Assembly: GCA_013362725.1 (NCBI GenBank)
Contig: JABFVP010000270.1
Location: 1 to 5,014, forward strand
Source: Cupriavidus sp.
GTDB taxonomy: Bacteria > Pseudomonadota > Gammaproteobacteria > Burkholderiales > Burkholderiaceae
Reading direction: 5' to 3'
DNA: 5,014 bases
In this document: in pieces, positions 1 through 5,014 of the stretch
Layout: each line of letters starts with the position of its first letter
Position numbering within the stretch: position 1 is the stretch's first letter
The notes under the pieces: generated by a model
Databases searched by the model: none
What the model was told of the DNA's origin: nothing
What the model saw: only the letters and a program-made list of their open reading frames with translations
Position numbers and translations under genes: made by a program

Positions 1-1
1 C

Positions 2-457
2 ATGGTGCGGCTGGCCGGCTCGCTCGAGCGCCTGCCCGTCGACGCCAAGACCGACTTGGCCGGCTGGCTGCTGACCCGGCTGCGCAAGCCGTCCGAGAAC
101 AACCAGGGCTGGTGGGCGGTGGGCCGCATCGGCGCGCGCATGCCGTTCTACGGCAGCGCGCACAGCGTGGTGCCGCCCGACACTGCGGCCCAGTGGCTGG
201 ACGCCATCCTGGCGCTCGACTGGAAAAAGGTCGAGCCGGCCGCGTTCGCCGCGGTGCAGATCGCGCGCATGACCGGCGACCGCACCCGCGACCTGCCGGA
301 TGAGCTGCGCGCGGACGTGGTGCGCCGGCTGGAAGCCGCCAGCGCGCCGCCGGGCTGGATCGCGATGGTGCGCGAGGTGGTCGAACTTGACGCCGCCGAC
401 GAAGGACGGGTGTTCGGCGAAGCGCTGCCGGCCGGGCTCAAGCTGATCGCGGGCTAG
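2..457 (+). CDS. C-terminal part of Hsp70-like (DnaK-related) protein, 5' end outside window
   Basis: This frame is open from the left edge and ends at TAG 455-457, giving 151 visible residues. The Met codon at base 2 is probably internal, because no ribosome site can be seen and the protein reads like the tail of a longer one. The segment is soluble and helical, with no signal peptide or membrane helix. Around residues 33-60 it carries a Trp-Trp element, then GARMPFYGSAH and VVPP. I recall this pattern from the C-terminal extension (DUF3731 type) of the roughly 900-residue Hsp70-family proteins of Cupriavidus and relatives. In such proteins the ATPase and substrate domains lie upstream, here outside the window, so chaperone function is inferred from the family and not seen. 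The gene is followed by two inverted repeats and is probably transcribed separately from the PCMT gene. The family call is moderately sure; the partial coding status is sure. Confidence 0.68.
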   Translation: MVRLAGSLERLPVDAKTDLAGWLLTRLRKPSENNQGWWAVGRIGARMPFYGSAHSVVPPDTAAQWLDAILALDWKKVEPAAFAAVQIARMTGDRTRDLPDELRADVVRRLEAASAPPGWIAMVREVVELDAADEGRVFGEALPAGLKLIAG

Positions 458-463
458 CCCGCG
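448..463. repeat. Perfect 16-bp palindrome across the stop codon
   Basis: CGCGGGCTAGCCCGCG is its own reverse complement, and the TAG stop of the Hsp70-like gene (455-457) lies at its centre. In RNA it could form a 6-bp G/C stem closed by CTAG. It may be the first hairpin of a two-hairpin 3' end together with the stem-loop at 477-512. It could also be a protein-binding dyad or chance in GC-rich DNA. The palindrome is seen directly; any function is inferred. Confidence 0.6.
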
Positions 464-476
464 CAGAGTCAGGGGA

Positions 477-512
477 GCGCCGGCAAGCGCTTCGTTTGCC
501 ACTTGCCGGCGC
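477..512 (+). terminator. 11-bp stem-loop after the Hsp70-like gene, probable terminator
   Basis: The arms GCGCCGGCAAG (477-487) and CTTGCCGGCGC (502-512) are perfect reverse complements with a 14-base loop, starting 19 bases after the upstream stop. The stem is long, G/C-rich and correctly placed to end transcription. No T-run follows, so it is not a textbook intrinsic terminator. It may act as a Rho-assisted terminator or an RNA 3'-end stabiliser. The rest of the gap, to the GTG at 562, holds a GATGAC direct repeat (523-528 and 533-538) and a short CCTAC/GTAGG dyad (528-532 and 540-544). I could not find a convincing -35/-10 pair there. Confidence 0.5.
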
Positions 513-561
513 GGGCGCGGCCGATGACCTACGATGACGGTAGGCTCCCCGGGGTCCCATC

Positions 562-1314
562 GTGCAGCCGTCCAGCCGTCCTCCCTTCATCGCCAGTCTC
601 GCCTTGCTCGCCGTTGCCGCCATGGCATCGGCCGGACTGTGCTGCGCCGACGACGCCCGGCAGAAGCAGCGCGCGGAGATGGTCAGCGAGATTGCGGCGA
701 TCGACGCCGGCGCCGGCGTGCCCAACCGCAGCCACGGCATCGCCCCGGGCGTGATGGCGGTGATGGGCCAGGTGCCACGCCACGAGTTCGTGCCGGATCC
801 GCAGAAGCCGCACGCCTACGAGAACCGGCCGCTGCCGATCGGCCATGGCCAGACCATTTCGCAGCCATATATCGTGGCGCTGATGACCGACCTGCTGCGG
901 GTCCAGCCGGGCGACCGCGTGCTCGAGATCGGCACCGGCTCCGGCTACCAGGCCGCGGTGCTGAGCCAGCTGGCGCGCGCGGTCTACACCATCGAGATCA
1001 TCGAGCCGCTCGGGCGCCAGGCGTGCGAGCGCCTGCAGCGGCTGGCCTACCGGCAGGTGGCGTGCAAGGTGGGCGACGGCTACTACGGCTGGGACGAGCA
1101 TGCGCCCTATGACGCCATCGTCGTCACCGCCGCAGCCAGCCACGTGCCGCCGCCGCTGATCCGCCAGCTCAAGCCGGGCGGGCGCATGGTGATCCCGGTG
1201 GGCGCGCAATTCCTGACGCAGTACCTGCTGCTGGTCGAAAAATCCGCGGACGGCAGCGTCAGCACCCGGCAGATCCTGCCGGTGCGCTTCGTGCCGCTGG
1301 TCGGCAAGCACTGA
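562..1314 (+). CDS. pcm: Protein-L-isoaspartate O-methyltransferase with predicted signal peptide
   Basis: This 250-residue enzyme would methylate L-isoaspartyl residues in aged proteins using S-adenosylmethionine, starting their repair. The PCMT substrate motif GHGQTISQP lies at residues 94-102, with the family's active-site Ser at 100. SAM motif I, VLEIGTGSGYQ, is at 120-130, the acidic-strand region EIIEP follows, YDAIVVTAA is at 183-191, and KPGGR is at 204-208. About 25 residues precede the usual family start: Arg6, a hydrophobic run from Phe9 to Met21, and an AMASA|G site for signal peptidase I. Start GTG 562 is the first possible one, since an in-frame TAG lies at 541-543; only a weak GGGG (551-554) serves as ribosome site. 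ATG 622 would give a cytoplasmic form without the signal, but has no visible ribosome site either. The stop is 30 bases before the membrane-protein gene, suggesting an operon. The enzyme family is nearly certain; export is inferred. Confidence 0.92.
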   Translation: MQPSSRPPFIASLALLAVAAMASAGLCCADDARQKQRAEMVSEIAAIDAGAGVPNRSHGIAPGVMAVMGQVPRHEFVPDPQKPHAYENRPLPIGHGQTISQPYIVALMTDLLRVQPGDRVLEIGTGSGYQAAVLSQLARAVYTIEIIEPLGRQACERLQRLAYRQVACKVGDGYYGWDEHAPYDAIVVTAAASHVPPPLIRQLKPGGRMVIPVGAQFLTQYLLLVEKSADGSVSTRQILPVRFVPLVGKH

Positions 1315-1340
1315 GGCGCGGCACGCGACCGGCCGCCTCA
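1312..1340 (+). repeat. Inverted repeat filling the gap between PCMT and membrane-protein genes
   Basis: TGAGGCG (1312-1318, beginning with the PCMT stop) pairs perfectly with CGCCTCA (1334-1340), with a 15-base loop that can form a smaller inner CGG/CCG stem. The hairpin ends four bases before ATG 1345, where a Shine-Dalgarno site would be expected and none is visible. It could affect translation of the membrane protein or coupling between the two genes. That role is inferred from position alone. Confidence 0.4.
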
Positions 1341-1344
1341 TGCG

Positions 1345-3792
1345 ATGAGCGCGACAAACCCGACAAGCGCGATGCCACGCCCGCCGCTGTTCGCCCTGGC
1401 CCTGCTCTCCGCCGCTGCGCTCGGCTATGAAATCCTGCTGATGCGGCTGCTTTCGATCATCCTGTGGCACCACTTCGCCTACATGATGATCAGCGTGGCC
1501 CTGCTCGGCTACGGCGCCGCGGGGGCGCTGGTGGCGCTGGCGCAGCCGGTGTTGGTGCGGCATTTCGTGCCGGTGTTTGCCGGCGGCGCGCTGCTGTTCG
1601 GCATCGGCGCCCTGGCCTGCTTCGAGCTTGCGCAGCGCGTCGGCTTCAACCCGCTGGAAATCCTGTGGGAGCCCACGCAGCCGCTGCGCCTGGTGGCGAT
1701 CTACCTGCTGCTGTTCGTGCCCTTCCTGTGCGCGGCCACCAGCGTGTGCCTGGGCTTTGCGCGCTTCCCGCTGCAGGTGCCCCGGCTCTACAGCTTCGAT
1801 ATCCTCGGCGCCGGGCTGGGTAGCGCGGGCATCATCGCCGCGCTGTTCGTGCTGGCTCCGGTCGATGCGCTGCGGCTGGTCAGCATGGCGGGCATGGCGG
1901 CCGCGGCGCTGACCTGCATGGAATGCCGATGGCATCGCCCGTGGCTGCCTGCGCTGCTGCTGGCGGCGGCGGCCGTGCCCGCGGCCATCCCAGGCAGCTG
2001 GATGGCGTTGCGGCCGTCGGAGTACAAGGAATTGAGCCAGCTGCTGCGCATCGGCGACGCACGCGTGGTGGCGCAGCGCTCCAGTCCGCTGGGGCTGGTC
2101 ACGGTGGTCGAGAGTCCGTCGATCCCGCTGCGCCATGCGCCGGGGCTGAGCCTGAACGCCACCGCCGAACCCCCGCCGCAGCTTGCCGTATTTACCGACG
2201 GCGACGGCCTCAGCGCGCTCAACCGCTATGACGGCCGGCGCGAGCCGCTGGCCTACCTGGGCGACCTGACCTCGGCGCTGCCGTACCACCTGCTGCACGC
2301 GCCGCGCGTGCTGGTGCTGGGCAGCGGTGCCGGCGCCGACGTGCTGCAGGCGCTCTACCACGGCGCCAGCGCGGTCGATGCGGTCGAGCTGAACCCGCAG
2401 GTAATCGGGCTGGTGCAGGACCGCTTCCGCGCGTTCTCGGGCCAGCCGTACAGCGCGGCGGGGGTGCAGGTGCATGTCGGCGAGGCGCGCGGCTTCCTGG
2501 CGGCGAGCCGGCAGCGCTACGACCTGATCCAGGTGGCGCTGCTGGATTCCTTCAGCACCTCGTCGGCGGGCCTGTATGCGCTCTCCGAAAGCTACCTCTA
2601 CACCGTGGAAGCGTTCGAGGCCTACCTGCGCCACCTGAACCCCGGCGGCCTGCTGGCGATCACGCGCTGGGTCTCGCTGCCGCCGCGCGACATCCCGAAA
2701 CTGTTCGCCACCGCGGTGGCGGCGATGGCGCGCATGGGCGTGGCCGATCCGTCGCGCCGGCTGGTGCTGCTGCGCGGCTGGAACACGGCCACGCTGGTGG
2801 TCAAGCAAGGCGACTTCCAGCCCGCGGACATCGGCGCATTGCTCGACTTCGGCCGCACGCGCTCGTTCGACGTCGAATACCATCCCGGCATCCGGCCCGG
2901 TGCGGCCAACCGCTACAACGTGCTCGACCAGCCGGATTTTTACGCCGCCGCGCAGGCGCTGCTCGGCCCAGAGCGCGAGCTTTTCCTGTCGCGCTACAAG
3001 TTCGACGTGCGCCCCGCCACCGACGACCGGCCCTACTTCTTCCACTTCTTCAAATGGCGCACGCTGCCGGAGCTGATCTCGCTGAAGGCGCGGGGCGGGC
3101 TGCCGTTGCTGGACTGGGGCTATCCGGTGCTGGTGGCGACGCTGCTGCAGGCCTCGGCCGCGGCGCTGCTGCTGATCGGCGTGCCGCTGCGGGTGCTGCG
3201 GCGGCGCGCGCGAGCGTCACCGGTGCCGCTGGTGCCAGTCGCGCGCACCGGCTTCTACTTCGTCGCGGTCGGCCTTGGCTTCATGTTCGTCGAGATCGCC
3301 TTTATCCAGAAGTTCATCCTGTTCCTGAGCCATCCGCTCTATGCCGTGGCGGTGGTGCTGTGCGCGTTCCTGTGCTTTGCCGGGTTGGGCAGCCGCTCTG
3401 CACCCCGCCTGCCCGCGCGTGCCGGGCCCGGCCGCGTCCGGCGGCAGGTGGCGAAGGCGATCGGCGGCGTATGCGCCGTCGCGCTGCTCTACCTGGTGGC
3501 GCTGCCCCAAGTGTTCCCGCTGCTGATTGCGTGGCCGGATCCCGCCCGGGTCGCCATTGCGGTGGCGCTGATCGCGCCGCTTGCCTTCCTGATGGGGATG
3601 CCGTTCCCGCTCGGCCTGTCCGGCCTCGCCGCGCGCGACGACAAGCTGGTGCCGTGGGCCTGGGGCATCAACGCCTGCGCCTCGGTGGTGGCGGCGGTGC
3701 TGGCCACGCTGCTGGCGATCCACGCCGGCTTTACCGTGGTGGTGCTGGTGGCGCTGCTGCTGTATGCCGGCGCCGCGCTGGCGTGCCCCTGA
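1345..3792 (+). CDS. Polytopic membrane protein with spermidine-synthase-like domain
   Basis: This 815-residue protein has three parts. Residues 14-218 hold about seven hydrophobic segments (near 14-34, 43-66, 74-96, 114-138, 151-172, 175-191, 200-216). Residues 223-571 are soluble and spermidine-synthase-like: a beta-rich start with FTDGDG, the nucleotide-fold loop VLVLGSGAGAD at 322-332, VDAVELNP at 344-351, YDLIQVALLDS at 392-402, and a closing TDDRPYFFHFF at 559-569. Residues 592-813 hold about seven more segments, including GLGFMFVEIAFIQKF, GMPFPLGL (751-758) and PWAWGINACASVV from 770. The fold matches membrane-fused SpeE-like proteins, whose reaction is not established to my knowledge. 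Asp401 matches the first Asp of the synthase DSTD motif, but the second is Ser404, so true polyamine synthesis is doubtful. ATG 1345 gives the full first helix; ATG 1372 (Met10) is an alternative. Neither has a clear ribosome site, which fits translational coupling to the PCMT gene upstream. Confidence 0.88.
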   Translation: MSATNPTSAMPRPPLFALALLSAAALGYEILLMRLLSIILWHHFAYMMISVALLGYGAAGALVALAQPVLVRHFVPVFAGGALLFGIGALACFELAQRVGFNPLEILWEPTQPLRLVAIYLLLFVPFLCAATSVCLGFARFPLQVPRLYSFDILGAGLGSAGIIAALFVLAPVDALRLVSMAGMAAAALTCMECRWHRPWLPALLLAAAAVPAAIPGSWMALRPSEYKELSQLLRIGDARVVAQRSSPLGLVTVVESPSIPLRHAPGLSLNATAEPPPQLAVFTDGDGLSALNRYDGRREPLAYLGDLTSALPYHLLHAPRVLVLGSGAGADVLQALYHGASAVDAVELNPQVIGLVQDRFRAFSGQPYSAAGVQVHVGEARGFLAASRQRYDLIQVALLDSFSTSSAGLYALSESYLYTVEAFEAYLRHLNPGGLLAITRWVSLPPRDIPKLFATAVAAMARMGVADPSRRLVLLRGWNTATLVVKQGDFQPADIGALLDFGRTRSFDVEYHPGIRPGAANRYNVLDQPDFYAAAQALLGPERELFLSRYKFDVRPATDDRPYFFHFFKWRTLPELISLKARGGLPLLDWGYPVLVATLLQASAAALLLIGVPLRVLRRRARASPVPLVPVARTGFYFVAVGLGFMFVEIAFIQKFILFLSHPLYAVAVVLCAFLCFAGLGSRSAPRLPARAGPGRVRRQVAKAIGGVCAVALLYLVALPQVFPLLIAWPDPARVAIAVALIAPLAFLMGMPFPLGLSGLAARDDKLVPWAWGINACASVVAAVLATLLAIHAGFTVVVLVALLLYAGAALACP

Positions 3793-3833
3793 GGCTGGCG
3801 TGGTGACGCGGGGCCCGCGCGCTCAGCGCCTCA
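3790..3833. terminator. Dyad-rich convergent gap, possible bidirectional terminator
   Basis: The 38-base gap between two convergent genes can fold on itself. TGAGGC (3790-3795, starting at the membrane-protein stop) pairs with GCCTCA (3828-3833, ending at the amidotransferase stop). Inside are the dyads CGCGGG-G-CCCGCG (3807-3819) and GCGCT-C-AGCGC (3819-3829), which compete for a shared base. Shared termination for both genes is expected in such a gap. There is no T-run on either strand, so the mechanism is uncertain. Confidence 0.42.
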
Positions 3834-4706
3834 GCCCGCGGCCGCGTCGCCCTGCGCCGCGTGCAATGGCGGGCCTGGCAGGCGCGGCACGAAGCGGTGA
3901 CGGTCAATCTCGCCGCCGCGCGCCACCAGGATGGTGCCCTCGGGAATCTCCTCCCACACGCCCTGCACGTCGATCAGCGGCTCCGACAGCACCAGGAAGG
4001 CGTCGTCGCCCGCGGCGGCGATGCGCGGGTCGTCCGGATAGAGTTCGCGCAGCTGCCGGAACGAGGTGCTGTGGAACAGCGAGCGCGAGTTGGTCTCGCT
4101 CGAATAGCGCACCGCCACGATCTGCCGGCCGTCGGTCACGCACACCGTCATGTTGAGCGGGAACTGCACGTCGTGGCGCTGGCCGACGTCCTCGATCAGC
4201 CCGGCCATCTGCTCGAGCGCGCCGACCGGGTCGCGTTCCAGCCCGAAGGTCAGCGCCAGGAAGAACATCACCTCGGAATCGGTCGAGCCCTCGATCCAGC
4301 GGAACAGGTGCGGCGCCACCGCCATCATCAGGTCGCGCCGCACCAGCGGGTACTCGCGGATCAGGCCATTGTGGACAAAGAGCCAGCGGCCGAAGCGAAA
4401 CGGATGGCAGTTGGTTTCCTGCGTCGGCGTGCCGGTGGCGGCGCGCACATGCGCGACGAACATCGGCGCGCGCACCGCACGGGCGGTCTCGCGCAGGTTG
4501 GTGTCGCTCCACGCCGGGTGCAGGCAGCGGTAGCGGAACGGCACCTCGGCATGGCGTCCGTACCAGCCGACGCCGAAGCCGTCGCCGTTGGTGGTGGTAT
4601 GGCCGAGCCGCGAATTCAGGCTCTGGTCGATCAGCGAGTGTTCCGGCTGGAACAGCACCGTCTCCAATGCAACGGATCTGCCCGAATAAGCCAGCCAGCG
4701 GCACAT
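3831..4706 (-). CDS. Class II glutamine amidotransferase (YafJ/EgtC-like, MCRWLAYSG type)
   Basis: This 291-residue stand-alone protein has the N-terminal nucleophile glutaminase fold. After Met removal Cys2 becomes the catalytic N-terminal nucleophile that releases ammonia from glutamine. Other family signs are TNGDGFGVGWY at 39-49, FVAHVRAATGTP at 83-94 with probable glutamine-binding Arg88, NCHPF at 99-103, the oxyanion-hole pair Asn113-Gly114 in FVHNGLI, and GSTDSE at 140-145 with Asp143. No synthetase domain is attached, so the acceptor of the ammonia is unknown. The start at 4706 is firm: Cys must follow the initiator Met, and AGGAGG (4718-4713) lies six bases upstream. Longer starts would bury the nucleophile. 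No signal peptide or membrane helix is seen, so it should be cytoplasmic. It converges on the membrane-protein gene and has its own promoter region. It resembles EgtC, but no ergothioneine genes are visible, so I assign no symbol. Confidence 0.93.
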   Translation of the reverse strand: MCRWLAYSGRSVALETVLFQPEHSLIDQSLNSRLGHTTTNGDGFGVGWYGRHAEVPFRYRCLHPAWSDTNLRETARAVRAPMFVAHVRAATGTPTQETNCHPFRFGRWLFVHNGLIREYPLVRRDLMMAVAPHLFRWIEGSTDSEVMFFLALTFGLERDPVGALEQMAGLIEDVGQRHDVQFPLNMTVCVTDGRQIVAVRYSSETNSRSLFHSTSFRQLRELYPDDPRIAAAGDDAFLVLSEPLIDVQGVWEEIPEGTILVARGGEIDRHRFVPRLPGPPLHAAQGDAAAG

Positions 4707-4710
4707 AGTG

Positions 4711-4720
4711 CTCCTCCTTG
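4711..4720 (-). promoter_or_regulatory. Strong Shine-Dalgarno site of the amidotransferase gene
   Basis: The minus strand reads CAAGGAGGAG, with the AGGAGG core (4718-4713) six bases before ATG 4706. It matches the 16S anti-Shine-Dalgarno sequence very well and fixes the start that puts Cys at position 2. It is the only strong ribosome site in the window. Confidence 0.85.
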
Positions 4721-4762
4721 TCCTTGGCGGGTGCGGCACGGTGCCCTCCGCCCCACACTCCA

Positions 4763-4791
4763 GTTGTAGGACGGCGCGGCGCGAACGGCAA
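4763..4791 (-). promoter_or_regulatory. Possible sigma-70 promoter of the amidotransferase gene
   Basis: On the minus strand TTGCCG (4791-4786, 4 of 6 matches to TTGACA) and TACAAC (4768-4763, 4 of 6 to TATAAT) are separated by 17 bases. Transcription would begin near 4756, giving a leader of about 50 bases before ATG 4706. The surrounding stretch is locally richer in A/T than the rest of the window. Just upstream of the -35, AAATGGC occurs twice on the plus strand (4794-4800 and 4803-4809), which could be an activator or repressor half-site pair. The prediction rests on pattern matching only. Confidence 0.38.
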
Positions 4792-4821
4792 AGAAATGGC
4801 CCAAATGGCGCGCCGGGCACC

Positions 4822-4841
4822 TGCCGGCGCCCGGGCCGGCA
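4822..4841 (-). terminator. Stem-loop after the right-edge minus-strand gene
   Basis: TGCCGGC (4822-4828) and GCCGGCA (4835-4841) are perfect reverse complements around a six-base loop. Read on the minus strand, the hairpin begins seven bases after the TGA at 4850-4848, where a terminator for the antiporter-like gene would sit. An outer GCGCCG/CGGCGC pairing could extend it. No T-run follows directly, although an ATTT stretch comes further downstream. Confidence 0.4.
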
Positions 4842-4847
4842 CGGCGC

Positions 4848-4967
4848 TCAGGTGAAGCGGTAGGCCAGCGAGACAATCACCGGGCCCAGCACCGGCAGCA
4901 GCACGTTGGCGATGGCATAGGTGATGGTATAGCCCAGCAGCGGGTTGTCGGAGTGGGAGCGGCTGGA
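4848..4967 (-). pseudogene. C-terminal fragment of AspT/YidE-type antiporter, frame interrupted
   Basis: Read from 4967 down to TGA 4850-4848, this frame gives 39 residues with no usable start codon. The core is DNPLLGYTITYAIANVLL followed by PVLGPVIVSLAYRFT. This matches my memory of the last membrane helix of aspartate:alanine-exchanger-type transporters, whose C-termini typically read GYTVTYAIANVLL and then a Gly-Pro pair. Directly upstream, 4970-4968 is an in-frame TGA, so the frame cannot continue into the body of such a protein. The explanation may be a frameshift, a decayed gene, a remnant or a sequencing error. Another frame entering from the edge reads GAATAQSLI, which weakly resembles the Gly-Ala-x-Thr stretch that comes before the last helix in this family; joining the two would need one missing base. 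The coding signal is good; the interpretation is uncertain. Confidence 0.5.
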
Positions 4968-4984
4968 TCAGGAGGGATCAGGGA
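4965..4984. repeat. Imperfect 10-bp tandem duplication
   Basis: GGATCAGGAG (4965-4974) is followed directly by GGATCAGGGA (4975-4984), with eight identical leading bases. The pair overlaps the point where the antiporter-like frame is interrupted. A slipped-strand duplication of 10 bp would shift a reading frame. Removing one copy on paper still leaves an in-frame TGA, so the repeat alone does not explain the broken frame. Confidence 0.55.
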
Positions 4985-5014
4985 TTGAGCGGTGGCAGCG
5001 CCGGCGCGGCCCGG

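Noticed and set aside
503..535. A sigma-70 promoter for the PCMT gene using TTGCCG at 503-508 and TACGAT at 530-535
   Set aside because: The spacing is 21 bases, too long for a normal promoter, and the -35 candidate lies inside the right arm of the hairpin.
534..1112. A 192-codon plus-strand frame overlapping the PCMT gene
   Set aside because: It is very rich in Arg, Ala and Gly, with no motifs. The PCMT frame carries all the conserved methyltransferase elements.
529..3045. An 838-codon open frame on the minus strand opposite the PCMT and membrane-protein genes
   Set aside because: Its product is a low-complexity mix of Arg, Gln, His and Ala typical of antisense frames in GC-rich genes. It covers two clearly conserved plus-strand genes and has no recognisable domain.
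3054..3806. A 250-codon plus-strand frame overlapping the end of the membrane-protein gene
   Set aside because: It is a shifted frame rich in Ala, Gly and Arg with no motifs, while the main frame keeps conserved membrane segments to its stop at 3792.
3861..4769. A 302-codon open frame on the plus strand opposite the amidotransferase gene
   Set aside because: It is antisense to a gene with complete catalytic motifs and a strong ribosome site, and its His/Arg/Gln-rich composition has no recognisable fold.
4707..4820. An N-terminal extension of the amidotransferase to start at 4820
   Set aside because: It would bury the required N-terminal Cys nucleophile and run through the Shine-Dalgarno site and likely promoter.

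Overview
The window is very GC-rich with strong G/C third-position bias, and its proteins look like those of a beta-proteobacterium of the Burkholderiaceae. Cupriavidus or Ralstonia is my best guess, from recalled protein similarity rather than any search. I see no rRNA, tRNA, CRISPR array, insertion sequence or phage gene.

Layout from left to right. (1) 2-457 (+) is the 3' end of a gene that enters from outside. Its 151 residues resemble the C-terminal part of the large Hsp70-like (DnaK-related, DUF3731-type) proteins of this group. Its stop codon lies inside a perfect 16-bp palindrome, followed by an 11-bp stem-loop that probably ends transcription. (2) 562-1314 (+) is a protein-L-isoaspartate O-methyltransferase with a predicted export signal. 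(3) 1345-3792 (+) starts 30 bases later. It encodes an 815-residue polytopic membrane protein with a spermidine-synthase-like Rossmann domain between two blocks of membrane helices. Genes 2 and 3 probably form one operon, and both carry S-adenosylmethionine-type folds. (4) Thirty-eight bases separate this operon from a convergent gene at 3831-4706 (-), a class II glutamine amidotransferase with nucleophile Cys2. It has the only strong Shine-Dalgarno site in the window and a plausible sigma-70 promoter. (5) At the right edge, 4848-4967 (-) encodes the last membrane helix of what looks like an AspT/YidE-type antiporter. The frame is closed by an upstream in-frame stop, so the gene is frameshifted, decayed or represented only by a remnant.

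The most interesting unit is the PCMT plus membrane SpeE-like pair. If the signal peptide works, a SAM-dependent protein-repair enzyme would be sent out of the cytoplasm, next to a membrane protein with a SAM-like fold but an altered polyamine-synthase active site. How such an enzyme would obtain its cofactor is an open question. The rest is ordinary chromosomal gene content. I found no strong evidence of a wholly new defence or mobile system.
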